DNA of 11,877 nucleotides from Candidatus Nanopelagicaceae bacterium. Its GTDB lineage: Bacteria > Actinomycetota > Actinomycetes > Nanopelagicales > Nanopelagicaceae. Below, in pieces: positions 6,694 through 11,877 of the stretch (the stretch's first letter is position 1; every line of letters begins with the position of its first letter). Location of the stretch: NCBI GenBank assembly GCA_023260175.1, contig JALQWD010000174.1, forward strand, positions 1 to 11,877, given 5' to 3'. The position numbers and the translations under genes are program-made. The notes under the pieces were generated by a model. That model did not search any database. It saw only the letters and a program-made list of their open reading frames with translations, and was not told the DNA's origin.

Positions 6694-8258
6694 TGAGAAT
6701 CATGGCGCAAATTGGCATGGTGATGAATTTAGATAAATGCATCGGTTGCCACACCTGTTCTGTTACTTGCAAGCAAACATGGACCAACCGCCAAGGCGTT
6801 GAATACGTCTGGTTTAACAATGTTGAGACTCGTCCTGGCGTTGGGTACCCACGCCAGTACGAAGATCAGAACATGTGGGAAGGTGGCTGGGAGCTTAAAA
6901 AGAACGGCAAATTACGCTTGAAATCAGGCGGCCGAGTTAATCGCCTGACCAAGATCTTCAGTAACCCTAAGTTGCCTGGCCTCGATGATTACTACGAGCC
7001 ATGGACTTATGACTACGACAATCTAATCAATTCCCCAACTACTGACACTGTGCCTGTGGCTCGACCAAAGTCGATGATTACTGGCAAAGATATGAAGATC
7101 GAGTGGTCTGCAAACTGGGACGATGATCTTGGTGGCACATACGAAACAGGCCATAAAGATCCAATGCTTAAGGGAATCGAAGATCAAGTTAAATTTGAAT
7201 TCGAAAAATCCTTTATGTTCTATCTTCCACGTATCTGTGAACATTGCTTAAACCCTGCATGCGTTGCTTCATGCCCATCCGGCGCGATGTACAAACGCAG
7301 TGAAGATGGAATTGTTCTAGTAGATGGCGATAAGTGCCGCGGCTGGCGTATGTGCGTTACCGGTTGCCCTTATAAGAAGGTCTATTTCAATCACAAAAGC
7401 GGCAAAGCAGAGAAATGCACAATGTGCTTCCCTCGTCTTGAAGTTGGTCAACCAACTGTTTGCGCTGAAACTTGTGTTGGTCGCCTTCGCTATATCGGAC
7501 TTTTCCTTTATGACGCAGATAAAGTCTTAGCAGCAGCTTCAGTTAAAGATGATAAAGATCTATACGAAGCACAGCTAGATGTTCTTCTTGATCCAAATGA
7601 TCCTGAAGTTATTGCACAGGCGCTACGCGATGGCATTCCTGAGGATTGGTTGGAAGCCGCAAAGAAATCTCCAGTTTATGCGCTAGCTAAGAAATACAAA
7701 GTTGCGCTTCCTTTGCACCCTGAATATCGCACTATGCCAATGGTTTGGTATATCCCACCGCTATCACCGGTTGTAGATGCACTCAAGAACACTGGTAACG
7801 ATGCGGAAGATGTTAATAACCTCTTTGCAGCTATCGACACTCTACGTATTCCAGCGCAATACCTAGCTAATTTGATGTCGGCTGGCGACGTCGATGTAAT
7901 CGATAACGTACTGAAGAAATTGGCTGCTATGCGCTCATATATGCGTGATTACAACTTGGGCAATGAGTTCAATGATGAAATCCCAGCGTCAGTTGGTATG
8001 AATTCAGAGGATATGTATGAGATGTACAAATTACTTGCGATCGCTAAGTATCAAGATCGCTATGTAATTCCTGCAGCTCACCAAGAGACAGCTGACAAAC
8101 TTGAAGAAGCTATGAACGCAGGTTGCAGCGTTGACTTCGATGAGATGCCTGGTGGTCCAAATGCCGATCGCAAACCTATTCCGATCACTTTGGAAACCTT
8201 TCATCTAACAAAGAAGCGCGCTTCAGCTGATAGCGCTGATGAATTGGGTGGACACTAA
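6693..8258 (+). CDS. narH: Respiratory nitrate reductase, beta (iron-sulfur) subunit
   Basis: This 521-residue electron-transfer subunit passes electrons from NarI hemes to NarG. Four cysteine groups are visible: Cys16/19/22/26 (CIGCHTCSVTC); Cys182/185/190/194 (CEHCLNPACVASC); Cys215, Trp218, Cys221 and Cys225 (CRGWRMCVTGC); and Cys242/245/257/261. The tryptophan replacing a cysteine in the third group is the known NarH feature that gives a [3Fe-4S] cluster beside three [4Fe-4S] clusters. The MRIMAQIGMV start matches the E. coli MKIRSQVGMV start, so the first ATG is preferred over the one at 6702. AGGAGG (6677-6682) inside narG lies 10 nt upstream. It overlaps narG and narJ by one base at each end (TAATG), indicating translational coupling. 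The C-terminal third, including LPLHPEYRTMPMVWY and LRIPAQYLANL, is also typical. Confidence 0.97.
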   Translation: MRIMAQIGMVMNLDKCIGCHTCSVTCKQTWTNRQGVEYVWFNNVETRPGVGYPRQYEDQNMWEGGWELKKNGKLRLKSGGRVNRLTKIFSNPKLPGLDDYYEPWTYDYDNLINSPTTDTVPVARPKSMITGKDMKIEWSANWDDDLGGTYETGHKDPMLKGIEDQVKFEFEKSFMFYLPRICEHCLNPACVASCPSGAMYKRSEDGIVLVDGDKCRGWRMCVTGCPYKKVYFNHKSGKAEKCTMCFPRLEVGQPTVCAETCVGRLRYIGLFLYDADKVLAAASVKDDKDLYEAQLDVLLDPNDPEVIAQALRDGIPEDWLEAAKKSPVYALAKKYKVALPLHPEYRTMPMVWYIPPLSPVVDALKNTGNDAEDVNNLFAAIDTLRIPAQYLANLMSAGDVDVIDNVLKKLAAMRSYMRDYNLGNEFNDEIPASVGMNSEDMYEMYKLLAIAKYQDRYVIPAAHQETADKLEEAMNAGCSVDFDEMPGGPNADRKPIPITLETFHLTKKRASADSADELGGH

Positions 8259-8881
8259 TGTTAGAACTCGAAACCCGACGATTATTCGCAATCGCATCAA
8301 TCGCGCTTCGTTATCCAGAGCGTGATTGGCTTAAGTCTTTCGAAGAGATTGAGTACGAACTTGATAACTTCGAGCCAGAGACTAAAGGAAGATTATGGAG
8401 TCTATTAACATACTTCAGCTCTAAATCCATTATGGATTTGCAGATTGTTTACGTTAATACCTTCGACCGCAAGCGTCGAGCTTGTTTATACCTTTCATAT
8501 TACTTAAATGGTGATACTCGTAAGCGAGGCATGGCACTGCTTAACTTCAAAAATCTATTTGCATCTGAAGGATGGAAGTCAACTAGCGATGAGTTGGATG
8601 ACTTCTTGCCAATTCTCTTGGAATTCATTGCAGTTACTGACTCTCCTGCGGGATTGGCGTTACTTCAAGAACATAAAGCTGGCTTGGCACTTATGGAGAT
8701 CGCGCTACGCGATATGAAATCTCCTTACGCCGGGCTAATCAAAGAGCTACATGATCGCGTTCCTGGCGAAGATAAGCCGCTTACTTTGAAGTTAATTCAA
8801 AATGGTCCACCTGCGGAGAGCGTTGGACTTTCAGGTTATGGACAAGATGCAAAGAGTGAATCGGTAGGCGCAACATGCTAA
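8258..8881 (+). CDS. narJ: Nitrate reductase molybdenum cofactor assembly chaperone
   Basis: NarJ is a soluble, helical chaperone (TorD/NarJ family) that binds apo-NarG, helps insert FS0 and the molybdenum cofactor, and directs NarGH to NarI; it is not part of the final enzyme. The 207-residue length is normal. The family hallmark runs from residue about 65 to 93: YVNTFD, then LYLSYYLNGDTRKRGMAL. The segment DELDDFLPILLEF (about 111-123) is also conserved. The start codon overlaps the narH stop by one base, with only a weak GGGTGG purine patch upstream, so it probably relies on translational coupling. The stop overlaps narI by 7 bases. The C-terminal tail from about residue 180 is poorly conserved. 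Confidence 0.93.
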   Translation: MLELETRRLFAIASIALRYPERDWLKSFEEIEYELDNFEPETKGRLWSLLTYFSSKSIMDLQIVYVNTFDRKRRACLYLSYYLNGDTRKRGMALLNFKNLFASEGWKSTSDELDDFLPILLEFIAVTDSPAGLALLQEHKAGLALMEIALRDMKSPYAGLIKELHDRVPGEDKPLTLKLIQNGPPAESVGLSGYGQDAKSESVGATC

Positions 8882-9606
8882 AAGTATTTTGGAACTCTGG
8901 CCCATATATCGTGACCATGGTCTTTATTGTGGGCATGTTCTGGCGCTATAAATTCGATCGATATGGCTGGACCTCACGTTCGTCTCAAATCTATGAATCA
9001 CGCCTACTTCGCATCGGTTCACCGCTATTTCACGTTGGAATCTTGATGGCTTTAGGTGGCCACGTCATGGGTCTGATGATTCCGGCATCTCTAACTGACA
9101 AGCTGGGCATTTCAGAACATCTTTATCACGTGGTTGCAGTGGCCATGGGTTCTGTTGCGGGCGTAATGGTTCTTTCTGGAATGTTGATTTTGATTTACCG
9201 ACGACGCACCACGGTTCGTGTTTTCCAAGTAACAACCAAGATGGATAAGTTGATGTATTTAGTCTTGGGTTCATTGGTCGCACTTGGCGTATACAACACA
9301 ATCGGAATCAATCTACTTAATTTGCCTGGCAAATATCCTGATGGCTACAACTATCGCGAAACTGTTTCAGTTTGGTTTAGATCAATCGCAACATTCAGCC
9401 CACGTGCTGATTTGATGGAAGAAGCTCCGATCACTTTCCAATTGCATGCTTTGGCTTCGATGGCTCTAATTGCAATCATTCCAGTTACTCGTTTGGTACA
9501 TATTTTCAGCGCCCCTGTTGGATATATATCTCGCCCGTATCTGGTTTATCGCAGCCGCACCAAGAAGAAGGCTCGTCGCGGTTGGGAAAATATCCAAAGC
9601 AGATAA
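8875..9606 (+). CDS. narI: Respiratory nitrate reductase, gamma (cytochrome b) subunit
   Basis: This 243-residue, five-helix membrane diheme cytochrome b oxidises quinol at the outer side of the membrane and delivers electrons to NarH. His53 and His63, ten residues apart in FHVGILMALGGH, and His191 and His209, eighteen apart in QLHALAS ... RLVH, reproduce the spacing of the four axial heme ligands His56, His66, His187 and His205 of E. coli NarI. The basic tail (SRTKKKARRGW) fits a cytoplasmic C terminus that docks NarGH. The gene begins inside narJ (7-base overlap). No terminator is visible in the 39 nt before the following kinase gene, so read-through is possible. Confidence 0.95.
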   Translation: MLKVFWNSGPYIVTMVFIVGMFWRYKFDRYGWTSRSSQIYESRLLRIGSPLFHVGILMALGGHVMGLMIPASLTDKLGISEHLYHVVAVAMGSVAGVMVLSGMLILIYRRRTTVRVFQVTTKMDKLMYLVLGSLVALGVYNTIGINLLNLPGKYPDGYNYRETVSVWFRSIATFSPRADLMEEAPITFQLHALASMALIAIIPVTRLVHIFSAPVGYISRPYLVYRSRTKKKARRGWENIQSR

Positions 9607-9632
9607 ACATTCTGCTTAACGCGAGTTACTAG

Positions 9633-9638
9633 TACTCT
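9633..9638 (+). promoter_or_regulatory. Putative -10 element for the sensor kinase (leaderless)
   Basis: TACTCT fits TANNNT and ends 7 nt before the GTG at 9646, placing a transcription start at the start codon. No Shine-Dalgarno sequence is present in the 39-nt gap after narI. The kinase could also be made from narGHJI read-through. Confidence 0.35.
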
Positions 9639-9645
9639 GACTCAC

Positions 9646-10488
9646 GTGGAAGAGCTCTTACTGCGAGAAATCGTTGAAATTGCAGGTGAAGTCTCGCCTG
9701 AGCGCATTGTCAGAAAAGCAAATGCTGCCATTAAACGTCTTCTCCCTAACCTAGGGGTCAACTTCACCGTAAATGAGAACCACCAAGTTCTGCCCCCTGT
9801 TTGCGCTGGCGCAACAGAAGAAGAGGTTGAGTGCATCAATTTAATTGCGCAGACCGCCACGCTTTCGATTTCTAATTCGAAGAGCACTGATTTGGCTAAC
9901 CGCCTGCAGATAAATGAAGAACGCTTGAGAATTGCGCGCGATTTACATGACCGCGTGCTGCAACGCATCTTCGCAACCGGTATCTCACTTGAAGGCGCTT
10001 TGCGAAAAGCAGTTGTCGACGACGTTATTAAGGCTTTAAAACAAGCCCTGGTTGATCTAGATGAGACCGTCGGCCAGATCAGATCAACAGTCCATTCCCT
10101 AAAAGGTCCAGTAAGTTCCATTAGACAGCGCCTATTAGCTGAAATTGAAGGATCCCGAGCTACCTGGAATTTGATTATTGATTTCAATATGCGTGGGCCA
10201 ATCGATTTAGTAATCCCTAAAGAGATGCATGACGATCTAGTCGCAGTAACCACAGAGTTATTAAGCAACTGCGGAAAGCATTCAAATACTGGCCGCGCAA
10301 AATACGAATTGATTGTTACAGGAAATTCTGTAGAGATTTCAGTTTCGAACACTTCAGAGCAATTTAAACCATTTAAGTTTGGAAACGGTTTGGAGAACCT
10401 AAGCGCTAGAGCTGCAAGATATAGCGGCGAACTGATTGTGGAGAACTTAGAGCCAGGTCTGCGAGTTTCCTGGAAAGTCGCTCTGTGA
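9646..10488 (+). CDS. Soluble NarL-family (HisKA_3) sensor histidine kinase, probable partner of the DosR-like regulator
   Basis: This 280-residue kinase starts at GTG. The HisKA_3 dimerisation/phosphoacceptor motif ERLRIARDLHDRVLQR has the phosphorylated His at 101; this stretch closely resembles the DevS/DosT kinases. STVHSLKGP (147-155) ends that domain. The ATPase domain shows the N box ELLSNCGKHS (204-213, Asn208) and a glycine box GNGLENLSARA (246-256). The canonical DxGxG box is replaced by SNTSEQF (234-240), a variant found in some actinobacterial members. The N-terminal 85 residues look like a shortened GAF-like module without membrane segments, so the signal is probably cytoplasmic; Cys53 and Cys63 are possible redox-active residues, but no heme pocket can be claimed. 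It is next to narI and convergent with the response regulator, overlapping it by 42 bp. Partnership is inferred from position and family. Confidence 0.82.
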   Translation: MEELLLREIVEIAGEVSPERIVRKANAAIKRLLPNLGVNFTVNENHQVLPPVCAGATEEEVECINLIAQTATLSISNSKSTDLANRLQINEERLRIARDLHDRVLQRIFATGISLEGALRKAVVDDVIKALKQALVDLDETVGQIRSTVHSLKGPVSSIRQRLLAEIEGSRATWNLIIDFNMRGPIDLVIPKEMHDDLVAVTTELLSNCGKHSNTGRAKYELIVTGNSVEISVSNTSEQFKPFKFGNGLENLSARAARYSGELIVENLEPGLRVSWKVAL

Positions 10489-11127
10489 ATCTGGGCGCAA
10501 ACCAACTCTGGTAGCAAGTGAAGCCGCTTGGGTTCGATTTTCTAAGCCCAGTTTTCCCAATAACGAACTTACATAATTCTTTACCGTTTTTTCAGCAATA
10601 AACATCTGTTCAGAAATCTGGCGATTGGTTAAACCTTCACCAATTAGCGCAATGATTTTTCGCTCTTGATCGCTTAAATCTTCAATCTCTGCAGCGGGAG
10701 AACCCGATTTACGTAAACGAGATTTCACACGATCTGCAGCATGTTCATCCAAAATGCTTTCTCCGGCTGCAACTTTATGAATTGAGCGCAGCAGAATGTC
10801 ACCTTTAATATCTTTTAAAACATAACCACTTGCACCAGCCAAGATTGCACCAAGCAGAGCTTCGTCATCAGCATACGAGGTCAACATGATTACCCCAACG
10901 CCATCTACATTAGATAGAATTTCGCGGCAGAGTTCTACGCCATTTCCATCTGGAAGACGAACATCAAGAATTGCTACATCCGGCTTTAGGCTCTTGATAA
11001 CTTGGAAGCCGTCATAAACGTTTCCGGCTTGAGCGATTACCTGAAGGTCTCCATCTGATTCGATTAAGTTTTTTAGGCCTCGGCGTACCAATTCATGGTC
11101 ATCGACAATTGCTACGCGGATAGTCAC
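10447..11127 (-). CDS. devR: DevR/DosR-like NarL/FixJ-family response regulator
   Basis: This 226-residue regulator starts at GTG. The receiver domain has the acidic pair Asp9-Asp10, the phosphorylation site Asp55 in LDVRLPDGNGVELCR, Thr83 and Lys105 in GASGYVLKDIKG. A linker (about 130-148) leads to a LuxR-type helix-turn-helix. There, LSDQERKI, EGLTNRQIS and AEKTVKNYVSSLLGKLGLENRTQAA match Mycobacterium DevR/DosR almost residue for residue, including Lys180, Lys183 and Asn184, equivalent to the DNA-contacting Lys179, Lys182 and Asn183. DosR activates hypoxia genes, including narK2 in M. tuberculosis. The box at 2951-2964 is the likely target here, giving control of transport and nitrate respiration. 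TAAGAT 6 nt before the GTG suggests its own leaderless promoter, although DUF4395 is only 16 nt upstream on the same strand. A NarL-like role is less likely given the DosR-type sequence. The symbol is by similarity. Confidence 0.85.
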   Translation of the reverse strand: MTIRVAIVDDHELVRRGLKNLIESDGDLQVIAQAGNVYDGFQVIKSLKPDVAILDVRLPDGNGVELCREILSNVDGVGVIMLTSYADDEALLGAILAGASGYVLKDIKGDILLRSIHKVAAGESILDEHAADRVKSRLRKSGSPAAEIEDLSDQERKIIALIGEGLTNRQISEQMFIAEKTVKNYVSSLLGKLGLENRTQAASLATRVGLRPDSQSDFPGNSQTWL

Positions 11128-11133
11128 CGTGCC

Positions 11134-11139
11134 ATCTTA
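11134..11139 (-). promoter_or_regulatory. Putative -10 element for the DosR-like regulator (leaderless)
   Basis: On the minus strand TAAGAT ends 6 nt before the GTG at 11127. There is no Shine-Dalgarno sequence and no clear -35 element. It lies in the 16-nt gap after the DUF4395 gene, so a second, internal promoter is possible alongside read-through. Confidence 0.4.
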
Positions 11140-11143
11140 GGTG

Positions 11144-11581
11144 TTAACCGCGGAATCGAGCGATACGTAGGTAGATCTCGCAGCCAAGGCAGAAATTAAA
11201 GGCTGCGTTTAAGAATGCTGCTGCAAGTGCGAAGCTGACCGCGATCGTCGCTAGCGCTGGCGCGAATAGCAACCCAACGATTGCAACAATAGAGAAGCCA
11301 AAGCCCACGCGCTGTGCGAACTGTGGTGGGCGAACATCTTCGGTTGTCGCTTCGCTAGTTATACGAGGCTTAACAAACTTCTTAAATACCTGTGCATAAG
11401 GAGTGTGCTGTGGGCCTTTAAATGCACCAATTGCAAAGATCGCAGCTTGGGCGACGATTAACCAACCATTGCCAGTTGCAAGTGCAACACCTAAAACGAT
11501 GGTTGTAAGTAGCGCAGAGAAACGTGGCCCTCGCGCATCAATTAAAGTAGCGGTATCTGTTGATTCGTAAATTAGTGACAT
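11144..11581 (-). CDS. DUF4395 family membrane protein
   Basis: This 145-residue protein has two hydrophobic regions, each long enough for a pair of helices (about 22-54 and 93-128), separated by a basic, charged loop (about 60-90). The final FNFCLGCEIYL (128-138), with Cys131 and Cys134 in a CxxC arrangement, and the early DARGPRF (15-21) are the marks of DUF4395. The family's function is not established. Members often lie near thioredoxin- or rhodanese-like genes, which hints at thiol or sulfur chemistry, but no such gene is in this window. It lies between glnR (26 nt upstream) and the DosR-like regulator (16 nt downstream), all on the minus strand. No Shine-Dalgarno sequence precedes the ATG; TAACAT 6 nt upstream suggests a leaderless message. 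Confidence 0.75.
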   Translation of the reverse strand: MSLIYESTDTATLIDARGPRFSALLTTIVLGVALATGNGWLIVAQAAIFAIGAFKGPQHTPYAQVFKKFVKPRITSEATTEDVRPPQFAQRVGFGFSIVAIVGLLFAPALATIAVSFALAAAFLNAAFNFCLGCEIYLRIARFRG

Positions 11582-11606
11582 GGCGAAATGTTAAAGATTT
11601 TCGCCA
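11581..11606. repeat. 8-bp inverted repeat between glnR and the DUF4395 gene
   Basis: TGGCGAAA (11581-11588) and TTTCGCCA (11599-11606) form perfect arms around a 10-nt loop. The repeat begins 1 nt after the glnR stop and ends on the first base of the DUF4395 start codon. No U-run follows on the minus strand, so an intrinsic terminator is unlikely. An operator, or an RNA fold affecting the start codon, is possible. Confidence 0.4.
11588..11593 (-). promoter_or_regulatory. Putative -10 element for the DUF4395 gene (leaderless)
   Basis: On the minus strand TAACAT ends 6 nt before the ATG at 11581 and lies mostly in the loop of the 11581-11606 inverted repeat. No -35 element is recognisable. 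Transcription from upstream of glnR could also cover this gene. Confidence 0.35.
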
Positions 11607-11607
11607 A

Positions 11608-11877
11608 TTACTTCTCGCTAAGAATTTCCTCTTGCAAATTATTTGCAGAATTGAACTTGTAGCCCACGTTACGCACAGTATCGATAATAGATTCGAACTC
11701 TGGACCTAGCTTCGCGCGTAAACGGCGGATGTGAACATCCACAGTACGAGTACCACCGAAGTAGTCGTAGCCCCAGATTTCTTGTAGCAGCTGAGCGCGA
11801 GTAAAGACGCGACCTGGATGCTGCGCGAGATATTTCAAGAGTTCAAACTCTTTAAAGGTGAGATCAAGGGAAGTACC
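11608..11877 (-). CDS. glnR: GlnR-type nitrogen regulator, C-terminal DNA-binding domain (partial)
   Basis: The frame is open to the window edge, so only the last 89 residues are present; an internal TTG at 11838 is not the start. The fragment is an OmpR/PhoB winged helix: [19 protein letters not shown], then [17 protein letters not shown], the recognition segment [16 protein letters not shown], and the wing VRNVGYKF. As I recall it, this is nearly the sequence of the Streptomyces GlnR DNA-binding domain, and closer to GlnR than to PhoP, RegX3 or MtrA. GlnR is an orphan regulator controlling nitrogen assimilation, including nitrate and ammonium genes, in actinobacteria. The receiver-like domain that would settle the identity (GlnR lacks a normal phosphorylation pocket) is outside the window. 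After the wing only about 13 residues remain, much shorter than the long tail of Streptomyces GlnR. Confidence 0.8.
   Translation of the reverse strand, partial: GTSLDLTFKEFELLKYLAQHPGRVFTRAQLLQEIWGYDYFGGTRTVDVHIRRLRAKLGPEFESIIDTVRNVGYKFNSANNLQEEILSEK

Noticed and set aside
9642..10517. A 291-codon open frame antisense to the kinase gene
   Set aside because: It lies entirely over the well-supported kinase, has a low-complexity Ser/Arg-rich composition typical of a shadow frame, and shows no recognisable domain.
10447..11127. Response regulator as NarL, partner of a NarX-type nitrate sensor
   Set aside because: The sequence follows DevR/DosR more closely, no NarX-like membrane kinase is present, and the promoter box is DosR-like rather than a NarL heptamer arrangement.
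1..11877. Mobile elements, CRISPR arrays, tRNA or rRNA genes, defence systems
   Set aside because: No transposase, direct-repeat array, cloverleaf-like sequence or defence domain was recognised on either strand; nearly all the DNA is covered by identified genes.

Overview
The window reads as part of a low-GC actinobacterial chromosome, with AT-rich codon choice throughout. The 3'-terminal winged-helix fragment at 11608-11877 looks very close to actinobacterial GlnR. The response regulator at 10447-11127 resembles the mycobacterial hypoxia regulator DevR/DosR. The gene fragment at 1-101 resembles the Nur-like branch of actinobacterial Fur proteins. A freshwater or marine streamlined actinobacterium (Nanopelagicales-like or similar) would fit, but that placement is inference.

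Layout. Positions 1-101 hold the start of a leftward Fur-family regulator. A perfect 13-bp inverted repeat (114-146) separates it from two leftward nitrate/nitrite MFS transporters, narK1-type (1566-2876, first in the transcript) and narK2-type (160-1557). A 148-bp divergent region (2877-3024) carries a near-consensus DosR box and weak GlnR-like sites. Rightward from there is a complete membrane-bound respiratory nitrate reductase operon, narG-narH-narJ-narI (3025-9606), with junctions overlapping by 1, 1 and 7 bases. A soluble HisKA_3 sensor kinase follows on the same strand (9646-10488). Its 3' end overlaps by 42 bp the end of the convergent DosR-like response regulator (10447-11127, minus). 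Upstream of the regulator, on the minus strand, are a DUF4395 membrane protein (11144-11581) and the C-terminal end of glnR (11608-11877, cut by the window edge).

How it works together. NarK1/NarK2 should import nitrate and export nitrite. NarGHI oxidises quinol and reduces nitrate on the cytoplasmic side, and NarJ matures NarG. The kinase/regulator pair probably switches both divergent units on through the box at 2951-2964, as DosR does for narK2 in Mycobacterium, giving an oxygen- or redox-controlled anaerobic respiration module. GlnR next door suggests possible cross-talk with nitrogen supply. The narK and narGHJI genes mostly have ribosome binding sites or coupled starts. The four regulatory/accessory genes instead have a TANNNT -10-like hexamer 6-7 nt before the start codon, suggesting leaderless transcripts. 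No RNA genes, mobile elements or CRISPR arrays were seen, and I found no evidence of a wholly undescribed system. The notable content is regulatory.
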